Assembly: GCA_910584585.1 (NCBI GenBank)
Contig: CAJUBP010000023.1
Span: 1-63,930, forward strand
Source: an uncultured Lachnospiraceae bacterium
GTDB taxonomy: Bacteria > Bacillota > Clostridia > Lachnospirales > Lachnospiraceae
Reading direction: 5' to 3'
Length of the DNA: 63,930 nucleotides
Notes under the pieces: generated by a model
The model's input: only the letters and a program-made list of their open reading frames with translations
Told to the model about the DNA's origin: nothing
Database searches by the model: none
In this document: in pieces, positions 7,937 to 16,731 of the stretch
Layout: each line of letters begins with the position of its first letter
Numbering within the stretch: position 1 is the first letter of the stretch
Program-made: the position numbers and the translations under genes

Positions 7937-8830
7937 ATGGACTCTGTAAAACAGACAGCGGCGGCAGTCAGGTGGAATTTCCTGGGGTTTTTTAAGAATC
8001 CTAGGGTGATTATCACCTTTCTGTTTTCCTTTATCTTATGCTTTTTCTTAAGCGATCGGGCTATGATGGTGGCGGATTATTACGATTCGCCTATGCAGGC
8101 CTGGGAGCCGTTTATCTGGACTTTCGGAGACGCCACAGCGATTCTTTTGTGCTCCCTGCTTTTGATTCTGCTGTTTCTGGATTTGCCGAAATTAAGTCCC
8201 TTTACCCCCTATATGCTGCTTCGGATGAAAAAGAGCCGTTGGCTTCTGGCGCAGTTTTTTTATATTTTCCTGGTGACATTTTTGTATCTGATCTATGTGC
8301 TTCTGGTTACCAGCCTGCTCTGTATGCAAAGGACTTATCCGGGAAATATCTGGAGCAAGACAGCGGCGCTTTTGGCCTATTCCAAGATGGGAAAAGATTT
8401 GTCCATTCCATCCACTGTAAAAGTTATGGAAAGCACAACTCCTTTTTCCTGCAGTATGCAGATTACCTTGCTTCTTCTGTGTTATGCCCTGACCTTAAGC
8501 TTTCTGATGCTGTATTTTCAGCTGAAGCTGGGAAAAAAAGCTGCAATCGGCGCAGGTTTATGTTACAGCTTGTTTGGATTTCTGCTGAATCCGGAAATTC
8601 TGGCAAAGATTCTTCGAAAGGAAGAGTATGAGATGTTTCTGGTCCGGAGGATCACCGGATGGATCAGCCCTCTGAACCACGCGACTTACGGAATGCATGA
8701 TTTTGGGTATGACGTGCTTCCTTCCATTGGACAGTCCTGTATCATTTTCCTGGCGCTTCTGGCGTTTTTAGCAGGTCTTTCCTTTCATACCCTGAAAAAA
8801 TATAATTTCAGTTCTTTTACAGGAGAATAG
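7937..8830 (+). CDS. ABC-2 type membrane protein (permease candidate 1)
   Basis: 297 aa with about six transmembrane segments (roughly 25-40, 65-85, 110-130, 170-190, 200-220, 270-285). It begins 3 bp after the lipoprotein stop. It has no nucleotide-binding motif; the six-TM plan, cytoplasmic N-terminus and neighbouring ATPase gene identify it as an exporter permease of the loose ABC-2 type. No close family name is recognised. Confidence 0.65.
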   Translation: MDSVKQTAAAVRWNFLGFFKNPRVIITFLFSFILCFFLSDRAMMVADYYDSPMQAWEPFIWTFGDATAILLCSLLLILLFLDLPKLSPFTPYMLLRMKKSRWLLAQFFYIFLVTFLYLIYVLLVTSLLCMQRTYPGNIWSKTAALLAYSKMGKDLSIPSTVKVMESTTPFSCSMQITLLLLCYALTLSFLMLYFQLKLGKKAAIGAGLCYSLFGFLLNPEILAKILRKEEYEMFLVRRITGWISPLNHATYGMHDFGYDVLPSIGQSCIIFLALLAFLAGLSFHTLKKYNFSSFTGE

Positions 8831-8859
8831 GTATTATTCCTGAATGGAGGAAAGCGGAA

Positions 8860-9579
8860 ATGAAAGAATTATTGCAGGAAAAAGGGTTTTGGGCCGCGGC
8901 ATGTCTGTCTTTTCTGGGAATGGCCGCCGGATTTCATTTTTATGAAATCGAATATCCGTTAAGTCAGGGAAGCTTCCTGAAATTTTATCAAGCTGCCCTG
9001 GATTCCCAGACCATGCTGTTTGTAATTCCCATTGCAGCCTCCCTTTCCTCAGGCGCAGCCTATGTGAGAGAATCCTCCTGCGGATTTATCAAGTTTTACC
9101 TGATAAGAACCAGCCGGGTGGATTATGTCAAAAGCAAAACACTGCAGATATATGCCGGAGGATTTCTGCCTTTATTTTTCAGCGGAATCGCAGGTCTGCT
9201 GCTCTGCTTTTTATTCCTGTATCCTCTGGAATTGCAGGGCGGCGTCCCCTGGGAAAAGGTCTGGATCAATCTTTTGCTGCTCCTTCGCGTCAGCGTCACC
9301 GGAGGAATTATGGCGGAACTGGCCGGAATCTTCGGCGCAGTATTTCAAAATTACTATATGGCGTACGGACTGCCCTTTGTCATCTATTATCTCTTAATTA
9401 TTTTAAAAGACCGCTATCTGCCCGAAATGTACGCCATGTACCCGAAGGAATGGATGGCCTGCCAGGAAAACTGGGGAACAGACGGCTGGGGGATCTGGAT
9501 CTTCCTTCTGGCATTTTCCCTGGCGGCGCTGCTGCTGCATAGCTTATTGTTATATTGCCGTGTGAGAGAAATAAATTGA
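8860..9579 (+). CDS. ABC-2 type membrane protein (permease candidate 2)
   Basis: 239 aa, six predicted transmembrane segments. The charged loop between TM2 and TM3 (YLIRTSRVDYVKSKTLQ) resembles the coupling-helix region of ABC-2 permeases in lantibiotic-immunity and antimicrobial-export systems. GGAGG precedes the ATG. It probably pairs with the gene at 7937 as a heterodimeric channel driven by the ATPase at 9609. Confidence 0.65.
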   Translation: MKELLQEKGFWAAACLSFLGMAAGFHFYEIEYPLSQGSFLKFYQAALDSQTMLFVIPIAASLSSGAAYVRESSCGFIKFYLIRTSRVDYVKSKTLQIYAGGFLPLFFSGIAGLLLCFLFLYPLELQGGVPWEKVWINLLLLLRVSVTGGIMAELAGIFGAVFQNYYMAYGLPFVIYYLLIILKDRYLPEMYAMYPKEWMACQENWGTDGWGIWIFLLAFSLAALLLHSLLLYCRVREIN

Positions 9580-9608
9580 TCCATCAATGCGTGCGGAAAG
9601 GAGTTTCA

Positions 9609-10313
9609 ATGCCTCCATATATCGAAGTCAATCACGTGACAAAAAAATTCGGAGAAGACACCGTTCTCTCAGATATCAACGTAACCATGGAAGAGGGAAA
9701 AGTCTACGGAATATCTGGCAACAACGGTTCCGGCAAAACTGTTTTAATGAAATGCATCTGCGGGTTTCTTCCTGTCACCGAAGGAACCATCCGGGTAAAG
9801 GGAAAAAGAATCGGAACAGACATTGATTTTCCGGAAAGTATCGGCGTCATTATCGAGACGCCTGGATTTCTGACAAATTTAAGCGGAATGCGGAATTTAG
9901 AGATTCTGGCGGGATTAAAGGGCAGGATAACTAAGAGGGAAATCCGCGCCGCCATAGAGAGAGCCGGACTGGATCCGGATTTGAAGAAATCTGTTTCCAA
10001 ATATTCCTTAGGGATGCGCCAGCGCCTTGGCATCGCCCAGGCCATTATGGAAAATCCTGATTTTCTGATTCTGGACGAACCTTTTAACGGGTTGGATAAA
10101 CATGGAGTCAAGGATATCCGTTCTCTTCTTTTAGAGCTGAAGGATCAGGGAAAAACCATTCTTTTGGCCAGCCACAACAGTGAAGATATCAGAATTCTAT
10201 GCGATAAAGTCTATGAAATGGACGGAGGAAAGATACAGGAAGAATTAAGAGGAAGATCGGGAATTGGAAAAATAGAAAATGAAGCAGAGAAAAATTTCGA
10301 ATCCGGGACATGA
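9609..10313 (+). CDS. ABC transporter ATP-binding protein (exporter type)
   Basis: 234 aa. Walker A GNNGSGKT (about residues 37-44), signature YSLGMRQRLGIAQA, Walker B FLILDEPFNGLD and a switch His (ASHNSED) are all present. The start at 9609 has a GGAAAGGAG site; an ATG at 9555 would overlap the permease gene and add 18 residues before the domain, so I reject it. The short, single-domain CcmA/BcrA-like form fits an ABC-2 exporter with the two preceding membrane proteins. Confidence 0.9.
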   Translation: MPPYIEVNHVTKKFGEDTVLSDINVTMEEGKVYGISGNNGSGKTVLMKCICGFLPVTEGTIRVKGKRIGTDIDFPESIGVIIETPGFLTNLSGMRNLEILAGLKGRITKREIRAAIERAGLDPDLKKSVSKYSLGMRQRLGIAQAIMENPDFLILDEPFNGLDKHGVKDIRSLLLELKDQGKTILLASHNSEDIRILCDKVYEMDGGKIQEELRGRSGIGKIENEAEKNFESGT

Positions 10314-10349
10314 AATATCTCATACAGGCAGAGGGAGGATGCAGCATTT

Positions 10350-11942
10350 ATGAAAAGAGTAAATAGAAAGAAAGTATATTTTTATCAGGATCAGGAAAGC
10401 AGATTGAAAAAAATACAGATGACAGGGATATTTTTTCAAATGCGTTCCAGGCGAATGCTTATTTTGATCTGTTTTATTTTGCAGATCACCCTCTTTTTTT
10501 CTGTGATTGCGTATGCAAAAAATTCTGATTCTTACGGAGACAGCAAAGAATATGAGAACTTAATTACCATTGAAACCAACCGGAAATACCAGGGGATGAA
10601 GCAGTCTTTTTCCAAAGGCTACGAGCCTTCCATCAAGAAAAACACGATGTATCTTGTGGTGCCCTTTGTGACGAAAGCAAAACTGGATTCCGACAGAATC
10701 ATTGTGGGGATTTCTTTTGAGCGGGAGGAAAACAGTCCTTTTTATTATAAGAATTACCAGAAGAAAGTCAAACAGTCGGAGGACGGCGTTTATCTCTATC
10801 AATGTCAGATTAAATTAAAAGAGGATCGGATCAACGGGCAGTATCCCCTTCACCTGACTGTTCAGGCAGAAACGGGGGAAAGGATGATCCGGCAGGATTT
10901 TACCATTTACGCGGAAATCACAGACGGAAGAGTCCCCTCCGAAGAGGAACCGGAACAACCGGATGGCTCTGATAAAGCCGGAATGGGAGAAGAGCTTGTC
11001 CAGCCAGATCCGGGAGAGGACGTAATCCCGGCAGAACAAGGTTCGGAGCCGAAAGAAGAAATTAATCATCAGCCCCGAGTGATGATTTCTGCTAACAGCC
11101 TGCAGGGTACGGCTGTGACGGCGGGAACCAGTCAGCCCTGGTCAGTTTCTGTGAAGAACTGCAGTACCGGCCAGTCATTGGAAAACATGAAGATTACTTT
11201 GATTTCGGAAAATAAAGATATCATATTGGAGAAAAATTCCTGGTATTTTCCCAGGTTGGGAGCAGGAACCGCTGTGGATCTGTCTCAGAATCTTTCTGTC
11301 GGAAAAAAAGCGGCGGCAGAACCGGTGTCTCTCCAGTTCCAATTTGAATATGAAGACAAAAAAGGAAATGCCTACACTTCCGCAGAAACGGTAAATTTAT
11401 CCGTCAGCCAGATACCTCAGGCGGATCTTGTGAATGTGTCCTTTCCGGAAAGTATTTATGAAGCCGATACGGATTTTCTGACTTTTCAGATTCAGAATAC
11501 AGGCCTTGCGGTCCTTTACAATGTGAAGGCGCGTTTCGAGGGAAAGGGACTGTTTCCGGAAAAGGAGCTGTTTCTGGGAACGATGGAAGCCGGAACTTCT
11601 TTGGATGGAGAGATCAAGATTTTTGCCGGAACGCTGAATATGGACAGCGAGGGCAATATCATAGAGGAAGACGGTAAAAAATACGGAGAGACAGTGGGAA
11701 CTGTCGTTTTTTCTTACGAAAATGAACAAGGGGAATTGACGGAACAGAGCCAGGAAGTGCGCACTTCCATCAAAAAACCACAGGTTGTGGAATTAAAAGT
11801 GGAAAAAGAGGCGCCCAAAACCAATCAATGGTGGATAACGATTATCATTTTGGTTCTGATTGTGCTGATTCTTATCATTTGCTGGCTGTACCTGCGGATG
11901 AATTATTATAAGAAAAGAGCGGACAGAAGCGAAGGCGCGTAA
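10350..11942 (+). CDS. COG1361/CARDB-like membrane-anchored extracellular protein
   Basis: 530 aa. A hydrophobic segment at about 33-52 (signal/anchor after a basic N-terminus) is followed by a long extracellular part with an acidic Pro-rich stretch (about 193-230), then beta-rich domains with the SLQ-x-QFEYED-KGNAY and PESIYEADTDFLTFQIQNTG patterns of S-layer-like COG1361/CARDB proteins. A C-terminal transmembrane helix (about 497-517) has a basic cytoplasmic tail. COG1361 proteins often accompany ABC exporters, which fits the gene order. Confidence 0.7.
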   Translation: MKRVNRKKVYFYQDQESRLKKIQMTGIFFQMRSRRMLILICFILQITLFFSVIAYAKNSDSYGDSKEYENLITIETNRKYQGMKQSFSKGYEPSIKKNTMYLVVPFVTKAKLDSDRIIVGISFEREENSPFYYKNYQKKVKQSEDGVYLYQCQIKLKEDRINGQYPLHLTVQAETGERMIRQDFTIYAEITDGRVPSEEEPEQPDGSDKAGMGEELVQPDPGEDVIPAEQGSEPKEEINHQPRVMISANSLQGTAVTAGTSQPWSVSVKNCSTGQSLENMKITLISENKDIILEKNSWYFPRLGAGTAVDLSQNLSVGKKAAAEPVSLQFQFEYEDKKGNAYTSAETVNLSVSQIPQADLVNVSFPESIYEADTDFLTFQIQNTGLAVLYNVKARFEGKGLFPEKELFLGTMEAGTSLDGEIKIFAGTLNMDSEGNIIEEDGKKYGETVGTVVFSYENEQGELTEQSQEVRTSIKKPQVVELKVEKEAPKTNQWWITIIILVLIVLILIICWLYLRMNYYKKRADRSEGA

Positions 11943-11998
11943 TTTTTTGGATCATTTGGCAGTTACAAGTATAAGAATAAAAAATTAAGGGCAAGTAA

Positions 11999-12664
11999 AT
12001 GAAAGAGCGGAATATTTATAAAAATATTGTAGTTTGTATTTTAATCGGGTGGATCTTGTTTTTCCTGTACGGACAATGGCAATCCTATTGGAAAGAACAG
12101 AAAGTCTATGAACTTTCCATTCAGTCGGATTCTGATTTGACACAGGAAACGGCAGAAGAATTTAAGAAAATTTCCGGCATCTTAAGGTTCGAGCCTGCGG
12201 ATACGGTCAGGCTTACAATCAAATTGGGAGAATACTCCATGGAAACAGAATTATTGGGCGTGGATTTGCAGGAATTTTCAGGTGAGTGGAAGGAGGTTGC
12301 AGAAACCTTTTCTCTGGGAAATACCCCTGTGCTGTTTTTTGGCACCGACAGTTTTCAGGGATTTTCAGACAGGCAGGGATATCCGCCCTCGAAAGGCCAG
12401 ATGGAAAGGTGGAAAAAGGATTATCAGAAATTAGATCTGAAGATTCAGGATGAGACAGGACGTGAAAGAAATGGAAAAATCTGCGGAATTCTGAAGGAAC
12501 CGTCAGATCAGATTTTTATGGACAAAACGCAGATGGCAGAGATATTTGCGGATTATGTTCACACAAGGGGCGGCCATATGGAAATTTACGGATACCGGAA
12601 TGCCAAGGGAGCCGAAGAATTGTTAGAGCAGGCGGGATTTATGATAGATTCTGAGATGGAATAG
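11999..12664 (+). CDS. Single-pass membrane protein, MacB/FtsX periplasmic-domain-like
   Basis: 221 aa. One N-terminal transmembrane helix (about 9-26) is followed by a soluble domain with LTIKLGEYSMETELLGVDL and a FFGTDSFQGFSDRQGYPPS segment, reminiscent of the extracytoplasmic core domain of MacB/FtsX permeases but without their membrane part. Only a weak AAGG precedes the ATG. It is last in the run that starts at 4717 and probably belongs to the same export system. The function is unassigned. Confidence 0.55.
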   Translation: MKERNIYKNIVVCILIGWILFFLYGQWQSYWKEQKVYELSIQSDSDLTQETAEEFKKISGILRFEPADTVRLTIKLGEYSMETELLGVDLQEFSGEWKEVAETFSLGNTPVLFFGTDSFQGFSDRQGYPPSKGQMERWKKDYQKLDLKIQDETGRERNGKICGILKEPSDQIFMDKTQMAEIFADYVHTRGGHMEIYGYRNAKGAEELLEQAGFMIDSEME

Positions 12665-12690
12665 TTATTTTTTGAAAAGAATAATTTCTC

Positions 12691-12834
12691 GTAACTGTTC
12701 AGCCTGCAACTGTGCGCTTGCTGCGCAGTTAGCAGCCAGTAATGTTAAATAGCCAAAGAATCCGCCCCTTTGCCGCAGGCAAACTTTAAATGGGGCGGAT
12801 TCCGTAATAGTGAAGCCGAAGGCTGAATTGTTAC
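12691..12834. repeat. Nested palindromic intergenic element
   Basis: Outer arms GTAACTGTTCAGCCT (12691-12705) and AGGCTGAATTGTTAC (12820-12834) pair with two mismatches. Inner arms GAATCCGCCCC (12758-12768) and GGGGCGGATTC (12792-12802) pair perfectly, and a small hairpin lies at about 12708-12730. It does not share the AGAGCGTGTCTTA ends of the other repeats. It may act as a terminator or be a dispersed repeat of another family. Confidence 0.45.
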
Positions 12835-12945
12835 AATTTTTCAGAGCTGCATATAAGAAATAGAGTGAAAGAAGATGGAAATTGTGTTACAATTTAATGA
12901 GCAGCCAAACTTAGCGAATTATAAGATTAAGAGAAAGGAGCGTTT

Positions 12946-13164
12946 ATGACTATTCAACAGTTAACGATGGAAGCTATGGCTTTTTTGCCAGAAAGCCAAA
13001 AATTACAGGTGCTCAATTTTGCAAAATCATTAAACACAGAGCAAAGTGGGTCTGGGCGCATTTCTGCGGGTAAATCCCGCCGTAAATCCGGCATATTGAA
13101 AGGACAGATTAAAATGGCGGATGACTTTAATGAGACGCCAGAATGTTTTAAGGAGTATATGTAA
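12946..13164 (+). CDS. DUF2281-like antitoxin-type small protein, orphan
   Basis: 72 aa, AAAGGAG before the ATG. Pattern LTMEAMAFLPESQKLQVLNF, a linker, then SGILKGQIKMADDFNETPEC-FKEYM is typical of DUF2281 proteins, the antitoxin half of VapBC-like pairs. No PIN-domain toxin follows: the next ATG (13164) reads only about ten codons, and 13165-13424 holds no gene I can support. It may be a remnant of a pair or a stand-alone antitoxin. Confidence 0.65.
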   Translation: MTIQQLTMEAMAFLPESQKLQVLNFAKSLNTEQSGSGRISAGKSRRKSGILKGQIKMADDFNETPECFKEYM

Positions 13165-13424
13165 TGACACGAAGATTGCCAGGTACGATGTTTCTGTGAT
13201 TTGGTAAGGAATAATTATAACGTGCTTGGCATGATTCTGCGATTTATGAAATAAAAAATAAAACCATTTGCGCCATATAGCTGCCATTCACGCAAAAATC
13301 AGATCGTGCCAAAAAAATAGGATATAATGACAAAAAATCAACTTGCCGTCGGTATTTCAGTATAAGAATAGAATTTTCTAAAGCAGAAATATAACTGCGG
13401 CATATTAAGAAGGAGGGAAATATT

Positions 13425-16400
13425 GTGAAGAACAACAGAACAGTATTCCGGCGGATTTTGTCATTATTCTTAGCAATTGTAATGTGTATTTCTATACAGG
13501 ACACGGCTGTATTTGCCGCGTCAGAAGATACCTTACCGATGAAAGAAGATGCTTCCGCAGCGGATTTGAACGAAGAGGAATTGTATGCAGGCGGAAGTGA
13601 AATAAAAGCAGCAGACGCGGCAGTGGGTTCGGAAGCTTCCGTAAGCGAGATTCAAAAAGCAGAACAGGCGATTGTAAGAGGTTTAAAGCAGAGAAAAGAA
13701 TATGTTTCTCTGGAAGGCTGCCAGGTGACAGCAAATAATATGGAAACGGCATTGATGAATCCCAAATACCGTTTTCCTCAGTATTTTGTTTCTAAGATCA
13801 CATTTGATACAAACGCAGCTACCAAAATGGTTGCCGGAGCGAAGATCACATATTCTCTGGACGCGGAAGAAGCAGCCAATCGGCAAAAAAAGATGGCCCA
13901 GGCAGCGGCTGAGATTGTCAATACGATCAATAGCGCGAATAGCGCGGACAGAGAACTGAAAGATTATGAGAAAGCATGGCTGGTAAATCAGTGGCTTGCC
14001 AAAATCTGTGAAAACGGCAGCGCCACGGTGCAGAGTCCTATGACTACCAGCAATCCGGATGATGATGTCCACAGCGCGTATGGCGCGTTGGTGAATAAAA
14101 AAGCTCAGGCTGACGGTTATGCTCAAGCGTATCAGTATATTATGCGGGATCTCCTTGGCATTCCCTGTCTGATTGTGAAAAATGCAGCCGGGAATCTTGT
14201 ATGGAATATGATTAAAATTGACGGAAAATATTACCATGTGGATGTGGCATGGTCAAAATATGACGTCAAGTCTGAAATAGTATTGGGAGGTTATTTTCTG
14301 CTGACTGATGAAGAACTGAAGGCTGCGGATCAAGCTGCAGGCAAGTCTCTTCATAGTAGTTGGAGCGGGCCTTATGATATGGAAGCTGCAGACGGATCTT
14401 CCTATAAGGATAGAAATCCTTTGTGGATGGCGAAAGATAAGGATAAGAATGATAAGGATAGTCCTTTTATTGATTACTATCTGAGTGATATTGTTTATTA
14501 TGAAGGATATTTCTATTTTTCCATATACCATGGCATTTACAGGGTAGCTGATTTGCTGGATTATGACGGTACAACGAGTCCTAAGCTTGTATGTTATACA
14601 GACGGTGAAACAGAGACATGGAAAGACGGCTTAAATGGCAGTACGATGTCTCGGTGGATTTCAATTTGTGAGTATCATGACTGTCTGTACTTTAACGGAA
14701 TTCAGAAAATTTACCGTCTGAATCTTAAAGACGACGCGGAAACAAAAATAGATAATAATCTGACTGAGTTAGAAGATATTGTAGTGGAAGATATTACAGC
14801 AGTGGTATTGACAAGCATGGATATGAGTCCAATTTATGGCGCGTTGGTTGGAGCGGATCAGAAGCTTGGGTCAACCTTTATTTATGATTTTAAAACGGGT
14901 GAAGATACCTATGGGGATCCAATCATTACATTCAGGGTGAATGGCATAGACGAACCGGGTTCTGGTCGTTATTTGAGGCGGGACTTACTCGGTGATGGCA
15001 TAGAGGTTACAGGCGCGACAGATCCGTTGCAGGTGGGACAGGAACTGAAAGCGGAAGCGAAAATTCATGGATCATTAAAACCTGACTATCATAGCTCTGC
15101 CCGGGGATATTACCGGTGGTACAGAGACGATTTTGTCATCTGCAGGAATACTACCGGCGTCTATACCACAACAGAAGAGGATATTGGCAAGACTCTCCGT
15201 GTCGTAGTAACCTATGATAATTATAAGAAAAATTTCTCGAAAGTAGTTGGCGTGATTCCCAAGCAGGTTCCGGAGCAGCCCGGCCAGCTGCCCACAGGCC
15301 TTGCCGGAGAAAAAGGCGGAGCGCTGAAAAACGTAGCATTGCCGGAAGGATATGAGTGGAAGACTCCGGATACTGTTTTGGCTCAAACAGGAAAAGCAAG
15401 CTATCCTGCTATTTACTGCCCGGACAGTGACAAATATGAGACAATCGAGGTTTCTGTAGAAGTTGAAGTGAAAGAATGCAGCCACGTATGGGATAACGGA
15501 AAAATAACCAAACGGGCCAAGTGCAAAACGCCGGGAGAAAGAACATTTACCTGTACGAAATGCGGCGGAACTAAGATAGAAGAAATTCCGGCAAGGGGAA
15601 CAGAGCACCGTTGGGACGCCGGCAAAGTGACGAAGAAAGCAACCTGTACGGCGACTGGAACAAGAGAGCGCACCTGTATCACCTGCGGAGATAAGAAGAC
15701 AGAGGAAATTGAAAAGACCAGCCATACCTTTAAGACAACCGGCAAGGTGACGAAGGAGCCCACAGCCAAGGAAAAAGGCAGTTTTACCACCACCTGCAGT
15801 GTGTGCAAAACGGAAAAAACAGAGACTCTTCTCTATGCTAAGACAGGCAATTTTAATTCCGGCATGACATATGTAAAGGTGCGTTCTTCTGCAAAAGATG
15901 TCAATGACAATAACGTTGTGGCAAAATTAAAGAAAGATACGGTGATAAGAGTTTTTGAAAAAGGCGGCACTTCCACCTGGACGAAAATCTGTTATAATAA
16001 TCGGACAGCATACTTGATGACAAAATATGTTGTGCAGAATAAGGATGAGACGCCTAAAGAGGAAAATCCGAAAGATGAAACTCCAAAGGACACGGCGCCA
16101 AAGGTGGGAAGCAAAGTAACCGTTGGAAAAACATCTTATAAAGTGATGAAAAATAATACAGTGGAATTCACGAAGATGAGCGCTGTCTCCGGAACAGTTA
16201 CGATTCCTGCAACCGTTAAGATCAATGGCAAAACTTATAAGGTTACTTCTGTGGCAGCGAAAGCATTTAAGAATAATAAGAAAGTGCGTAAAGTTGTCAT
16301 TGGGAAAAACATCACGAAAATCGGAGCCGAGGCTTTCCGTGGGTGCAAAAACCTGAAAAATATTACCATTAAGTCCACGAAACTGAAATCAGTGGGCAAG

Positions 16401-16520
16401 AATGCCATTAAGAGTATCTATAAGAAAGCAAAAATCAGTTGTCCGAAGAAACAAAAAGCTGCTTATAAGAAACTGTTTAAGAGCAGCACCGGATACAAAA
16501 AGACCATGAAAATAAAATGA
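13425..16520 (+). CDS. Secreted protein: degenerate transglutaminase-like, SH3b-like and LRR_5 domains
   Basis: 1031 aa, GTG start with AGGAGGG. Signal peptide 1-32. About residues 170-300 form a transglutaminase-like domain (YGALVNKKAQADGYAQAYQY ... WNMIKIDGKYYHVDVAWS), but the nucleophile Cys is Ala229 and the catalytic His is Leu258; only Asp273 remains. Next come a beta-rich region, three ~45-residue Cys-pair repeats (about 685-805; H-W-D-x-GK-x-TK-A-x-C...TC-x-CG-x-K-x-EEI), an SH3b-like stretch (about 815-875), and a Lys-rich C-terminus with LRR_5/BspA repeats (about 900-1031). Probably a cell-surface binding protein. Confidence 0.75.
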   Translation: MKNNRTVFRRILSLFLAIVMCISIQDTAVFAASEDTLPMKEDASAADLNEEELYAGGSEIKAADAAVGSEASVSEIQKAEQAIVRGLKQRKEYVSLEGCQVTANNMETALMNPKYRFPQYFVSKITFDTNAATKMVAGAKITYSLDAEEAANRQKKMAQAAAEIVNTINSANSADRELKDYEKAWLVNQWLAKICENGSATVQSPMTTSNPDDDVHSAYGALVNKKAQADGYAQAYQYIMRDLLGIPCLIVKNAAGNLVWNMIKIDGKYYHVDVAWSKYDVKSEIVLGGYFLLTDEELKAADQAAGKSLHSSWSGPYDMEAADGSSYKDRNPLWMAKDKDKNDKDSPFIDYYLSDIVYYEGYFYFSIYHGIYRVADLLDYDGTTSPKLVCYTDGETETWKDGLNGSTMSRWISICEYHDCLYFNGIQKIYRLNLKDDAETKIDNNLTELEDIVVEDITAVVLTSMDMSPIYGALVGADQKLGSTFIYDFKTGEDTYGDPIITFRVNGIDEPGSGRYLRRDLLGDGIEVTGATDPLQVGQELKAEAKIHGSLKPDYHSSARGYYRWYRDDFVICRNTTGVYTTTEEDIGKTLRVVVTYDNYKKNFSKVVGVIPKQVPEQPGQLPTGLAGEKGGALKNVALPEGYEWKTPDTVLAQTGKASYPAIYCPDSDKYETIEVSVEVEVKECSHVWDNGKITKRAKCKTPGERTFTCTKCGGTKIEEIPARGTEHRWDAGKVTKKATCTATGTRERTCITCGDKKTEEIEKTSHTFKTTGKVTKEPTAKEKGSFTTTCSVCKTEKTETLLYAKTGNFNSGMTYVKVRSSAKDVNDNNVVAKLKKDTVIRVFEKGGTSTWTKICYNNRTAYLMTKYVVQNKDETPKEENPKDETPKDTAPKVGSKVTVGKTSYKVMKNNTVEFTKMSAVSGTVTIPATVKINGKTYKVTSVAAKAFKNNKKVRKVVIGKNITKIGAEAFRGCKNLKNITIKSTKLKSVGKNAIKSIYKKAKISCPKKQKAAYKKLFKSSTGYKKTMKIK

Positions 16521-16623
16521 TCAATGGGGAATCTGCCGTTGGGCGGACTTCATGGTTAATGATATTGTGGTTTTCATAGTATAACAGAAATACCTGCGGC
16601 TTTCACAGTATGGCAAGGATACT

Positions 16624-16666
16624 GGTTACAGTCAGAATTTGGCTGTAACCGGTTTCTTTTGTTTTA
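16624..16666 (+). terminator. Terminator after the transglutaminase-like gene
   Basis: GGTTACAG (16624-16631) pairs with CTGTAACC (16643-16650), 11-nt loop, followed by GGTTTCTTTTGTTTT. Confidence 0.75.
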
Positions 16667-16669
16667 AAT

Positions 16670-16698
16670 TTGATTATAAATACAGATTGGGGTATGAT
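16670..16698 (+). promoter_or_regulatory. Promoter of the response regulator/kinase operon
   Basis: TTGATT (16670-16675), 17-bp spacer, TATGAT (16693-16698). GGAGG lies before the ATG at 16732. Confidence 0.55.
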
Positions 16699-16731
16699 AA
16701 ATATCAGGATCTGCAGAGGGAGGTTTGAAAC

